Assembly: GCA_028045305.1 (NCBI GenBank)
Contig: JAOFTV010000011.1
Span: 1-64,000, forward strand
Direction: 5' to 3'
Length of the DNA stretch: 64,000 nucleotides
DNA from: Opitutales bacterium
Lineage (GTDB): Bacteria; Verrucomicrobiota; Verrucomicrobiia; Opitutales; Seribacteraceae
This document shows, one piece after another, positions 56,348-64,000 of this stretch. Under the pieces are notes generated by a model, which was given only the letters and a program-made list of their open reading frames with translations, had not been told where the DNA came from and ran no database searches. The position numbers were made by a program, and so were the translations under genes. Within the stretch, counting starts at the first letter, position 1, and each line of letters begins with the position of its first letter.

Positions 56348-57967
56348 TCAGTCCATCTTTCTGAGAGCCACACGAAAGCCGATACTGTTTTTTCTAAGAT
56401 CGGGCGGACTTGGGTTTCCCCGGTTCGTCGTTAGAGCACCACCCCTCCAGGAACCGCCTCGGTCGATCAACTTGGAACCTGTACTAGGCCCCTGTGGATC
56501 CATACTTACACCGCGGTTATAGGGTGAATATAGGTCAGCTGTCCATTCACAGACATTTCCAAGCATATCATAAAAGCCCCATGGATTAGGGGGGAAAGAC
56601 CCCACCTTGATCGGTTTCTTTAAGCCACTACCACCATCATTGGCCATTTTTGGCATTTTTGAATTTCCCCATGGAAAAAGACTTTTGGTTCCAGCCCGAC
56701 AAGCATACTCCCATTGAGCCTCCGTGGGCAGAGTGAATCTCCACCCCTTTATCCTCTCTCTCGTTTTCAGAAGGTCACAGAATTTCACCGCATCGTTCCA
56801 ACTCACTGTGTCTACGGGCAAATTTTGCCCTATGAATGCACTGGGATTACGACCCATAACCTTTTCATACTGTTCCTGCGTAACCTCGAATTTCCCGAGA
56901 TAAAACCCTTGGGTTAAGATTACGGTATTTGCGGGAGAAGAGTCTTTCCTTTTTTCATCTGGTCCCATGATAAAGCTCCCCGGCGAACACCAAATCAGCT
57001 CCATATTTAGGGCTGATTTAACTATGTAATTTGTCTTGGGTGAATACCCATCCACGGTGTTCGCCAATCGTTTTAAATCGATCGACATAGAAGCCTGCTT
57101 ACTCTGTTCAACTCCCTGCTTCACTTCATCTTGCTCAGAAGCAGTCATTTCACCCACTTTTGTAGGTTCACCACTCTTAGATTCCGCCTTTTGAGCCGTC
57201 CCCACCGAAGTTTGCTCTTTTTTACTGTCCAAAAAATCCACCCTGCCTTCCAGTACCGAAAGTTCAGCCGATTCCGCCCTGGTGGATACCTTGAACTGAG
57301 TTCCTCGTATACCCGTTTGTGCAACCTCTGTGCTGATCAAAAACGAAGATTCTTTGCCTAACTTGCGAACCTCCAAAACCAAGTCACCTTCTTCTAATTT
57401 AAGTGCGGTTCGGCTTGAGCTAACCTCCTTGGTAAGCTCACTTGCCTTCTGTTTCGTACCCTTAAAGGCTTTTTGATACAAAGCTGACAAAACCAGCTTG
57501 GTGTTCTCACCTAAGTGAACTAAAGTTCCATTGGTCAAGAGCAAGTCTGCTTCAGCTCCGCTATCTGTGGTTAAGGTTGCACCCGAAGCGATGGACTCGC
57601 CCACAATTACTGCTCGTGACCTGGGGTCAGAGTACCGGTCGGTCTTTGCAACAAGCACTTCCACCTTGCCCTTCGCCCCCGCAACAATTACCCCACCTCG
57701 ACCCTCATCCTTAAAGGGCTGAGGTTCCGCGAACAAAGATCGCCCATAAGCCTTCTTCACATACTCCTGATCGGCGGATGAGAACCCAGTCAAGGGAACG
57801 GTAAACTTTCGCCCCGAAGCATTTTCAATCCGTACTTTGGTTCCAACTATTTCGAGGTAGCGAGCTTCCATGGTTCTCCCGTCTGCACTTGTCCATGTAC
57901 GGATCGGTTCCTTTGCGTTCAGGGTTATTGCGAGGAAAAGAAAAAAAGCGTTTAGAGCAGCTTTCAT
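56348..57967 (-). CDS. Exported SHD1-FecR-SUMF1 protein, copy 2
   Basis: This protein of about 539 residues has the same architecture as copy 1 and is closely related over the whole length, strongest in the SHD1 and FecR parts and less so in the final 60 residues of the SUMF1 part. The ATG at 57967 gives the signal peptide MKAALNAFFLFLAITLNA; a TTG 12 bases upstream is possible. Stop and next start are only 3 bases apart, so the pair is one transcript. Gene duplication is the simplest reading. Role as copy 1, unknown. Confidence 0.85.
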   Translation of the reverse strand: MKAALNAFFLFLAITLNAKEPIRTWTSADGRTMEARYLEIVGTKVRIENASGRKFTVPLTGFSSADQEYVKKAYGRSLFAEPQPFKDEGRGGVIVAGAKGKVEVLVAKTDRYSDPRSRAVIVGESIASGATLTTDSGAEADLLLTNGTLVHLGENTKLVLSALYQKAFKGTKQKASELTKEVSSSRTALKLEEGDLVLEVRKLGKESSFLISTEVAQTGIRGTQFKVSTRAESAELSVLEGRVDFLDSKKEQTSVGTAQKAESKSGEPTKVGEMTASEQDEVKQGVEQSKQASMSIDLKRLANTVDGYSPKTNYIVKSALNMELIWCSPGSFIMGPDEKRKDSSPANTVILTQGFYLGKFEVTQEQYEKVMGRNPSAFIGQNLPVDTVSWNDAVKFCDLLKTRERIKGWRFTLPTEAQWEYACRAGTKSLFPWGNSKMPKMANDGGSGLKKPIKVGSFPPNPWGFYDMLGNVCEWTADLYSPYNRGVSMDPQGPSTGSKLIDRGGSWRGGALTTNRGNPSPPDLRKNSIGFRVALRKMD

Positions 57968-58145
57968 CCGGGAAGCCAATCAGGCATTCACATAGTGGTC
58001 AATTTTTTGATTAGTTTTTGAAGCTTTTCTAAGTATCACGACTGGTCCCCGTTTCTTGGGTAGCTCTTTTCGGTCCAGCTCCTTACTATTTCAAATCCAA
58101 AGAATCCCATTTCTTTGTGAGCAAAGGTATTGAAGGTAAAACTCA

Positions 58146-58655
58146 TTACGGTCGAGTTATGATGTTTAACCATGGGCTTACGACCCGTGACCATTTTGTA
58201 TAGCCGGCTGCATTTAAGTGGAGATTATCTGGTCTCCACAAACCTTTATGAAAAGTCATGTCGGGCTTGAGCAATGTTTTTGAAATATCTACAAAATGTA
58301 GCCTTTCTTCTGAGCGAGATAATTTCTTGATTTTTAGGTTTAGGGATTGATAGAGGTTCCATTTGGAAATCCTTTTGGGTGAGGGCTTGCAGGATAGGTA
58401 AACCAAATCTGATTTGGGCAAATCTTCTTTAATTTTCAGCCATAGGGCAGAGAAATTACCCTTTACTTGATCTACAGGTTTACCTGACCACAAATCATTC
58501 TCGCCACAGTAAAAAATGATGCGCACTGGCCTGTACTTTGGAAACAGTTGATCATAAAAATATAGAATATCTGAGATATGAGCACCTCCAAACCCTCGGT
58601 TGAGGAGGTTTTTCTGGGTAAGATCCACCAAAAATTCTTCATCTATGAATATATT
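58146..58655 (-). pseudogene. SGNH-hydrolase fragment, C-terminal part
   Basis: About 165 codons encode SGNH/GDSL esterase blocks II, III and V: NRGFGGAHISDILYF, IFYCGENDLWSGK and the catalytic DNLHLNAAGY. Block I with the nucleophile serine is missing, and the frame starts at a stop codon just before IDEEFLVDL. There is no plausible start codon with a signal peptide. Read as a 5'-truncated gene. A separate N-terminal fragment of the same family lies at 60.3-60.5 kb. Confidence 0.75.
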
Positions 58656-58675
58656 TTATAGAACAGCAATCGTTC

Positions 58676-59737
58676 TTACTGAAAGCTTATCTCACTCAAC
58701 GGAATAGAAAATTCCACGCGCTGATTGCCCCGAATATCCCATACCTCAGCTAATACAGAGGGATCATCATGCTCAAAATTTACAGTCAATAATCCAAAAT
58801 GGTTTTCCATAATTGGGCCCTCCATTCGATTCTTATTGGGAGTCGCAAACCTCCAGGTACTGGAAAGTCCACTGGAGGTGACATCATAAATCGGATAGCA
58901 ATCGGGGTGCTCGAATTTGGAGACTTCGGCATAGTGAACATCTCCACTGATAAAAAGTAAATGATTCGCTTTGGTTTTCTTGATTAATTGAATGAGGCGC
59001 TCCTGTTCATGTGGAAAATTAGTCCAGGATTCATATCCATTATATTCATGAGAAAATTGAGATCCTGAAGCAATGACTCGAAGATCCGCTTTTTTCTTCA
59101 GCTCACCTTCGAGCCAGGTCCATTGTTCTTCACCAAGAAATGCTTTAGAGTCATCCGTATGGGGAAGATAATCGGGTCGGTAAAAAAAGCGACCCGGGAT
59201 CTTTTGTCCTTTCGGAAATCGTACCAAGTCATCCCTGAAGGTACGATTATCCAAGAGAATGATCTGAATGATCTTATTTCCTGCTTTCTTATAAACTGAA
59301 TGATAAATCCCCTTGTGCTTATACCTCTCTGAATTTTGAGGTTCCTTAAAAAATTCCAAAAAGATTTCCTTGGATTCCACTTTGTGCGGATAATGCTTAC
59401 CGGCATCGTTTTGGCCATAATCATGATCGTCCCAGGTCGCCAAGACCTCGGTATTTTTAATCAAGTGCTGATAAGATTCCTTAGTACCTAATTGTTGGTA
59501 TTTTTTATGGAGGATATCCATATCATTGGTATCACCGTAAATATTATCCCCCAAGAAAATAAATAAGTGGGGATCTTGCTTAATGACTTCATCAAATATG
59601 GGAAGCGGGTGGCCTTGTTTCCCGCATGAACCGAAGGCAATTTTAAAGTCCACATTAGATGAGATTCCCCTATCTGCAAAAGTTAATTTAGCAGTAAAAA
59701 CAGAAAGAAAGAGGCAAAAAAAAAGGTGAATTTTCAT
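58676..59737 (-). CDS. PhoD-like secreted alkaline phosphatase
   Basis: This 353-residue protein has a signal peptide (MKIHLFFCLFLSVFTAKLTFA), and the mature protein opens IAFGSCGKQGHPLPIF, then the metal-site stretches IFLGDNIYGDTND, ATWDDHDYGQND, SGSQFSHEYNG and FISGDVHYAEVS. This matches the PhoD-type phosphatase/phosphodiesterase fold (calcium- and iron-dependent in characterised members). The ATG at 59737 is used, since the upstream part is not signal-like. It lies among fragments and may have been inserted there. Substrate unknown; phosphate scavenging is the usual role. Confidence 0.88.
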   Translation of the reverse strand: MKIHLFFCLFLSVFTAKLTFADRGISSNVDFKIAFGSCGKQGHPLPIFDEVIKQDPHLFIFLGDNIYGDTNDMDILHKKYQQLGTKESYQHLIKNTEVLATWDDHDYGQNDAGKHYPHKVESKEIFLEFFKEPQNSERYKHKGIYHSVYKKAGNKIIQIILLDNRTFRDDLVRFPKGQKIPGRFFYRPDYLPHTDDSKAFLGEEQWTWLEGELKKKADLRVIASGSQFSHEYNGYESWTNFPHEQERLIQLIKKTKANHLLFISGDVHYAEVSKFEHPDCYPIYDVTSSGLSSTWRFATPNKNRMEGPIMENHFGLLTVNFEHDDPSVLAEVWDIRGNQRVEFSIPLSEISFQ

Positions 59738-59920
59738 AAACTTGAGCCTGTACGAAAAAGCGCGTCCAAGCAATAATTTCTTACAGACCATGTCTTAACC
59801 AAAAAAAGCTTAAGTCTTATAACCTAGTCTCTTTATCGGTATCGATTGAACTTAGAAAGTTTAAGCTAACTATGACTACAAAAACCAACGACCCTTCATT
59901 TATAAAAGCTTCAGGTACTT

Positions 59921-60295
59921 TTAAGAGGAAATACCGGGTATTTTTGAATGTGCATTTTGCGGGAAATCGAAAGTCAGCACGAGTGGCTCGGCTCCAGTAT
60001 TCTCAATTTCCACCCCGCCATTCGCAAGTGCGGATTGTGTAATGAATCCAATCTCAGGATAGACCTCACCGAGGACCATATTCTGATGATATTTGACCTC
60101 GAGTTTTCCAATACGACCGCTACCACCATTGGTATGAAATAATGCGGGGCACTCCGGGCTAAAAGTCGTCTTAGCCCCTGGGGCTAAGCTAAGTCGAAGA
60201 ATCGAGACCTTCTGATCACCAAGAACCTTGCCGTATACAATCCACTTTGCGTCCACTCCGTCACCAGCAAATTCCTTCGCGGTGATCGCTCGGAA
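59921..60295 (-). pseudogene. Cupin-like fragment without a start
   Basis: About 125 codons encode the C-terminal part of a probable beta-sandwich (cupin-like) protein: AKWIVYGKVLGDQKVSILRL, LAPGAKTTFSPE, HTNGGSGRIGKLEV, VEIENTGAEPLVLTFDFP. The reading frame continues upstream only through antisense-free but foreign sequence that is the SGNH fragment in another frame. Homology-like sequence begins near 60295 without a start codon, so this is a gene remnant joined at that point. Cupin identity is a weak guess. Confidence 0.5.
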
Positions 60296-60512
60296 AGGAT
60301 TTTTCAATACCCCAAAAGCGTATACTTGAACTGCCAGTAAAGAGAATGAGCTGGTCTTGGTTTGGCTCCTTAACTTGGTCCTGTTTGGAAAATTCTTTAA
60401 AAGGTTGATTAAACCTTGCTGGGTCCGGGTTTTTAAGTTCTGCAATTAGCCTTGGTAAGTTTGCAAACAGTAATAAAATTGTGGAAGTGAAGATGGTAAG
60501 AATTTGATCCAT
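60261..60512 (-). pseudogene. SGNH-hydrolase fragment, N-terminal part
   Basis: About 83 codons start MDQILTIFTSTILLLFANL (signal-like) and run DPARFNQPFKEFSKQ to the block I motif LILFTGSSSIRFWGIEKSF, then end at a stop after HREGICW, where the sequence changes to the cupin-like fragment. Blocks II-V are missing. The start lies 11 bases after the lactonase stop. Read as a 3'-truncated gene created by a rearrangement near 60290. Confidence 0.75.
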
Positions 60513-60523
60513 CGTTCGGTTTT

Positions 60524-61609
60524 TTATCGAGTAATTAGATCCGATATTCCTGTATCCCAAGCAAGCGAATCGACTTCTTGAAGATTGCCCCCAGGTAATA
60601 TGCGATAAGCATTTAAGGATGAGCCTAGGGTGGCAGAAACCATCAAATATTTCCCGTTCGGAGATAAGGTTAAACCCCATGGTATTTTTTCCGCCTTGGT
60701 CAGGCCCAAAAACTCAGCACGCCCATCCTCGAGCACTCGATATCGAGAAATGTGGTCAAAGTTTTGTTTATGACCGCGCAATCCGGCAAAAAGAAATTTT
60801 CCGTCTGGAGTAATTAGAAGGTCGGATGCACTCAGCCCGATTTTCGACATGCCTTGGGGGAGAATGTTGATGTCTTGCTTAACCTTTAATTGCCCATTTG
60901 CCTGCCGGTGATACACCGACAATCCAACGCCCTGCTCGTTACTAAAGTAGACCATGGGCAGGGTGGGGTGATAAGCCATATGGCGAGGGCCGGTACCCTC
61001 GGGAGGATTTGCGTTTTTGGGTTCCAGTGGGCTAATTTTCCCAGAATCGCCGTCATAGCTGTATTGTAAAAGAGCTAGGTTGTTTTTTACATACGGAATG
61101 TAGAGGTTCTTTCCATCCGGGGGCAGAAGCACGCAATGGGCTTTATTCATCCCTTCATTAATGGTTGAAATCGCATCACCTGGAATGCCATCGGAATCCA
61201 ACGGGTAGACGTTTAAGCGTCCGCTTCCATAACTTATTCCGAGCAGATGCTTACCTTCTTTGTCCAAGCTTAAAAAGCAGGCATCATCTTTAAAATGAAT
61301 TCCTTTATGACTTTTGTAAGAACCATCTTCATTTAAAAAAATAACTGCTCCTGGCACCCTTCCTTCTTCACCCCTTGTAGAGATTACATAGAGCAGTGGT
61401 TTATGGGGGTGCTTAGTGATGACACGCCCCTTAAACCCAAGGTTTACTTTCTTGATGACTTTAAGTTCGAATTTCTGTTTGCCCGTATGGGCTTTTACAA
61501 TCCAAAGGGTAGAAGTTTGTGAACATGGGGCAAATACCTGAAAATCTGCCCAGAGGTTACCAAATAAAAAAAGTTTAAGACCCAGTAGGAATAATAATCG
61601 TCTTAACAT
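60524..61609 (-). CDS. Secreted lactonase-fold (seven-bladed propeller) protein
   Basis: This 361-residue protein has a signal peptide (1-21) and a beta-propeller of the 6-phosphogluconolactonase (YbhE/Lactonase) family. Repeated blades have the pattern P-x-G-K-x-L-Y ... Y-x-x-D-x-x-G: for example PPDGKNLYIPYV, GPRHMAYHPTLPMVYFSNE, LLITPDGKFLFAG and LSPNGKYLMVSATLG. Secretion makes the pentose phosphate reaction unlikely, so its true substrate is unknown. It starts the leftward run that continues into the SGNH remnant. Confidence 0.83.
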   Translation of the reverse strand: MLRRLLFLLGLKLFLFGNLWADFQVFAPCSQTSTLWIVKAHTGKQKFELKVIKKVNLGFKGRVITKHPHKPLLYVISTRGEEGRVPGAVIFLNEDGSYKSHKGIHFKDDACFLSLDKEGKHLLGISYGSGRLNVYPLDSDGIPGDAISTINEGMNKAHCVLLPPDGKNLYIPYVKNNLALLQYSYDGDSGKISPLEPKNANPPEGTGPRHMAYHPTLPMVYFSNEQGVGLSVYHRQANGQLKVKQDINILPQGMSKIGLSASDLLITPDGKFLFAGLRGHKQNFDHISRYRVLEDGRAEFLGLTKAEKIPWGLTLSPNGKYLMVSATLGSSLNAYRILPGGNLQEVDSLAWDTGISDLITR

Positions 61610-61624
61610 TGTAAAAAGTAAGAA

Positions 61625-62503
61625 TTAAATCTTACCCCAGATTTTTTCCATCAAGGCAAAAGTATATGGATCGTGTTCAAGGAGTTCGGCCCGAACAAAT
61701 GGGAAGAAATCGTTCACTCCCAAATAAGCCTCCGTCATTTCGGCAAAGAACTCCTTGTGGTTGGTACGGGCATAATGTGCCGATTTCCTACCGTTAAATA
61801 AAAGTACTTTTTGATAAAGGCCTTCATCTTCAGATTTTTGATAAGCTTGTAAAATTTCTTTATCATCGAAACCAAGGACTTGGTCATGAAAAGAATGAGC
61901 AAGTTCGTGCAAAATAACATATGGATGCTTGGCCCACTGTTGCTTGCTTAGTAGTTGTCTCGCTTTGGGGATGTGCACTCTTTTTTCCAATGTTGGATCA
62001 TGTCTATTGTTTATAAGCCACCGTTTACTGGGATGATATTGCATATTATTCAACCTGTAATTTAAATCTACTCGAATGAATAACTTCTGCAACTGGGCGG
62101 CTTTTTCCTGGGGGAGAATATAGGTGATTCGTTGGAGGTGATTACCAAGTGCCTTCTTAACTGCTTCAAATAAGTCATGATACTCTGGTTTTTTGAAAAG
62201 GTTATTCCACTCGATGGGCCATCCCTCTAGGCGTTGTGTAAAGTGCAGTGGGGATTTTTCTCGGATGCCTCTTGTCGTCTCTGTGTTGGATAGATTCTTA
62301 GCTTCAGTTTTTGCCTGATCAGAGTGCGGAGATGAATCAGTTACATCCTGAAATGCTTCTTTTTTTTGCTCCAACTCATTTGACTGTAAGGAACCATTAA
62401 TTCCACAAAAAATAAAAAGAAGAATTCTTATGAAAGAGTGGGTCAGTTTCCATTCGGATATATATTTAAAAAAATACAAAATTTTACTTCTCCTAAAATT
62501 CAT
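61625..62503 (-). CDS. Zincin-like putative metallopeptidase
   Basis: This 292-residue protein has an N-terminal hydrophobic segment (about 22-36) as signal or anchor and the zinc-binding HELAH motif at 199-203 (VILHELAHSFHD). A downstream glutamate-containing EFFAEMTEAYLG (E255 as third ligand) is the pattern of gluzincins such as the anthrax lethal factor-like ATLF domain. The region before it is a helical domain. It is probably exported. It lies 15 bases before the lactonase-like gene on the same strand, suggesting a joint transcript. Substrate unknown. Confidence 0.72.
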   Translation of the reverse strand: MNFRRSKILYFFKYISEWKLTHSFIRILLFIFCGINGSLQSNELEQKKEAFQDVTDSSPHSDQAKTEAKNLSNTETTRGIREKSPLHFTQRLEGWPIEWNNLFKKPEYHDLFEAVKKALGNHLQRITYILPQEKAAQLQKLFIRVDLNYRLNNMQYHPSKRWLINNRHDPTLEKRVHIPKARQLLSKQQWAKHPYVILHELAHSFHDQVLGFDDKEILQAYQKSEDEGLYQKVLLFNGRKSAHYARTNHKEFFAEMTEAYLGVNDFFPFVRAELLEHDPYTFALMEKIWGKI

Positions 62504-62857
62504 TCTTCTGCTTGTTGAAAAGAAATGAAATAATTCACAACCTCAACTCAATAAAAGCAGTGCAAGGAATTATGGACTGGTAAAAAGTTTGGATTCTACA
62601 ATCGCAAGAATCATACTCCGAAAGCCATGTTCCTCATTTTTCCACCACCTAAAGAACCTTCCAGAAATAACCTAAGGTTCATAATATATTATATTCTGAC
62701 TTCTATTTTTCTAGGCAAATCCTGTGGGGCAACTAACCCTAAAGCTTTTTCATGAGTTGGATAGGATTATCCATTCTATGTGCTTAGTGAATGATTTGTG
62801 CGATGAACTTAACTTTATAAATTACCCAAAACTTAAAATAGAGTAATCCAAGAAATG
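62504..62857. other. Gene-free stretch
   Basis: This 354-base A+T-rich gap separates the coiled-coil protein gene from the zincin gene. One 42-codon plus-strand frame (62627-62755, starting MFLIFPPPKEP and ending near GATNPKAFS) has a hydrophobic centre but no ribosome site; I do not call it. The zincin promoter must be here, but no clear box is visible. Confidence 0.5.
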
Positions 62858-63565
62858 CTACTTTCCTTTCTTGGAGGAGCATTCCTTTTTGCACTTATCC
62901 TTACGAGATCCTTTGCTCGATGCAGGATCATTTTTTTTACAACCCTTTTTCAGACCGGCTTGCTCCTCAGAATTGATTTGGCACTGACTCTTCTGTGGAG
63001 CTTGCTTATTGCTGTGTTGTAAATGTGGAGGCAATCCTCTTTGCATTTCATTCTTGGGGCCATGATTATGGGGATGTCGGGGGGAGATTCCATGTGGCGG
63101 TTTGGTTCCCGCTCTTAAATGGTTTCCAATTTCCTTTTTCATAAGCTCCATTCGGGCGTGCAATTGCATATCGTGAATCGTCCATTCTTTACGCTCCCGA
63201 TCGAAGTCGTGTTGCATCCTTTCCATTTGTTGCTCCCATTTGAGCCTTTCAAACTCATGCTGCTGCTCCATTCGTTCTAATTCAAATTCCATGGCTCGAA
63301 TTTCGATTTCATGCTCCAACTCATCGATGTCATCCCAATCATCAGCATCGTGTTTGTATTCAACTTCCTTGTGGTGTGCATGTTGGCGTTGTACGGCACG
63401 CCACTTTTCCCAACCTTCTTCTTCGGATATCTTGCCCGACTTTACCTCCTGTTTAATGCGGTTACCCATTTCGTGAAGCTTGGGTTTGTGATCCTTTGCT
63501 TGAATGGAAACGGCAGCAAAAAGAAAAATGCTTATATAAAAAAACGGGCTATTCAGGTATTTCAT
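62858..63565 (-). CDS. Exported His/Met/Glu-rich coiled-coil protein, unknown
   Basis: This 235-residue protein has a signal peptide (about 1-23, ending IQA). Residues 30-150 form a long charged helix rich in Glu, Met, His and Trp (HEIEIRAMEFELERMEQQHEF). Residues 150-200 are His/Pro-rich, and the tail is Lys/Cys/Ser-rich (CKKECSSKKGK). This composition suggests metal binding in the periplasm, by analogy with other His/Met-rich proteins, but no known domain was recognised. It is transcribed alone. Confidence 0.7.
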   Translation of the reverse strand: MKYLNSPFFYISIFLFAAVSIQAKDHKPKLHEMGNRIKQEVKSGKISEEEGWEKWRAVQRQHAHHKEVEYKHDADDWDDIDELEHEIEIRAMEFELERMEQQHEFERLKWEQQMERMQHDFDRERKEWTIHDMQLHARMELMKKEIGNHLRAGTKPPHGISPRHPHNHGPKNEMQRGLPPHLQHSNKQAPQKSQCQINSEEQAGLKKGCKKNDPASSKGSRKDKCKKECSSKKGK

Positions 63566-63710
63566 AAGTAAATAATGTTCTATTATGTAAAATAGTGAAA
63601 CAGTAAAAATTCATCACTGGTTTTCAATAAATAGCGATCAGTTTAGGTTAATTCAGGTTTGCAGGAATGCAAAACCAGCCAAGCGTGTTAATTCTGAAAT
63701 GAAATTTGCT

Positions 63711-63941
63711 TTAAGTACTGGTGTAATTTGCCTGAGGATCAATCACTTCAATTTCAAAAGACTTATAAGGATAAAATATTTCCCCACATGCCATAAAATC
63801 CTTGTGAGATAAAAACTTATCATAAATTGTTTTAACTAGTATGACCTCAAGGTAAGCATATGAAAAAATAAGGACTTTTCCATCGTGCGAATGATAACTG
63901 AATTGATTGGTTGAAAAAAAATAGCCTAACCGTTGAGTTTT
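63711..63941 (-). pseudogene. C-terminal gene remnant, unknown
   Basis: A 76-codon open frame bounded by stops has no ATG, GTG or TTG in the first half, but the translation looks like a folded protein end: GYFFSTNQFSYHSHDGKV, SYAYLEVILVKTIYDKFL, CGEIFYPYKSFEIEVIDP. It is most simply the 3' end of a lost gene. A frame of this length could arise by chance in A+T-rich DNA, so it is a cautious call. Confidence 0.4.
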
Positions 63942-64000
63942 TTATCAAATATTGTCTCTGCTCTTATAAATCTCCATTTAAAATGAAATCGATTTTCCCC
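63942..64000. other. Right-edge stretch without a recognisable gene
   Basis: Only about 60 bases, A+T-rich; nothing can be assigned. The gap 63566-63710 is also without a gene and may hold the promoter of the coiled-coil protein gene. Confidence 0.5.

Noticed and set aside
54722-57967. sulfatase-maturing formylglycine enzymes
   Set aside because: The SUMF1 fold alone does not give that activity; no sulfatase gene is in the window and the catalytic Cys pair is not evident.
62627-62755. 42-codon plus-strand frame with a hydrophobic centre
   Set aside because: No ribosome site or neighbour link; could be a tiny lipoprotein but support is too thin to call.
1-64000. CRISPR arrays, rRNA operon, intact insertion sequences, prophage genes
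   Set aside because: No regularly spaced repeats, rRNA-like stretches, transposases, terminase or portal genes were seen.

Overview
The window most likely comes from a marine Verrucomicrobiota genome, probably of the Opitutia/Puniceicoccales type. This is inference from gene content: eukaryote-type (GSII) glutamine synthetase, Rho with a long disordered N-terminus, SHD1-FecR-SUMF1 secreted proteins, SGNH-hydrolase, lactonase and PhoD-type secreted enzymes, and many small lipoproteins without a recognisable family. Base composition is mid-range, coding density is high, and several genes appear to start at TTG or GTG.

Layout. 0-4.3 kb (+): the end of a PilB/GspE ATPase, a GspF/PilC membrane protein, a MORN-repeat lipoprotein and a metallo-beta-lactamase-fold hydrolase. 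4.3-10.4 kb (-): a HAD phosphatase, a GltP-type symporter, uvrB and a GIN-domain protein in one tight unit, then separate sodA and tadA. 10.5-17.1 kb (+): infA, cysK, dtd, a 3-methyladenine DNA glycosylase, and an unfamiliar block in which two related lipoproteins flank two membrane-anchored coiled-coil proteins, an acidic protein and a glycosyltransferase. 17.1-20.9 kb (-): an AT-hook-like basic protein, pgi and ilvD. pheA (+) follows at 21 kb.

22-31.1 kb is a long leftward array: rplM-rpsI, a terminator, argC-argJ-argB-argD-argF-argG (the ornithine-to-argininosuccinate route with recycling ArgJ), pabA/trpG, nrdR and a small unknown gene. 31-34.5 kb (-) carries a BamE-like lipoprotein, htpG, a membrane J-domain protein coupled to a 37-residue membrane protein, and tRNA-Tyr. 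34.6-41.9 kb (+) has coaE, rho and a second pilus/secretion cluster with two PilB/GspE ATPases and one PilC/GspF. 41.9-47.4 kb (-) holds a helical-repeat protein, a TonB-dependent receptor, an L-2-hydroxyglutarate oxidase-like enzyme and a secreted thioredoxin. 47.5-53.7 kb (+) holds a xylose-isomerase-like TIM barrel, a small unknown gene, an AlgH/YqgE protein, GSII glnA, two overlapping mini-genes and cstA. Both glnA and cstA have good sigma-54 (-24/-12) promoter matches, which points to coordinated nitrogen or starvation control.

After an orphan response regulator and tRNA-Leu at 54.3 kb the sequence changes character: gene remnants, a tandem pair of about 540-residue SHD1-FecR-SUMF1 proteins, broken SGNH-hydrolase pieces, a cupin-like fragment without a start, PhoD phosphatase, a lactonase-fold protein, a zincin-like protein, a His/Met-rich coiled-coil protein, and an open-reading tail without a start codon at the right edge. 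This right-hand 10 kb looks like an accessory, rearranging region beside a tRNA gene. No CRISPR array, rRNA operon, intact insertion sequence or integrase was seen.
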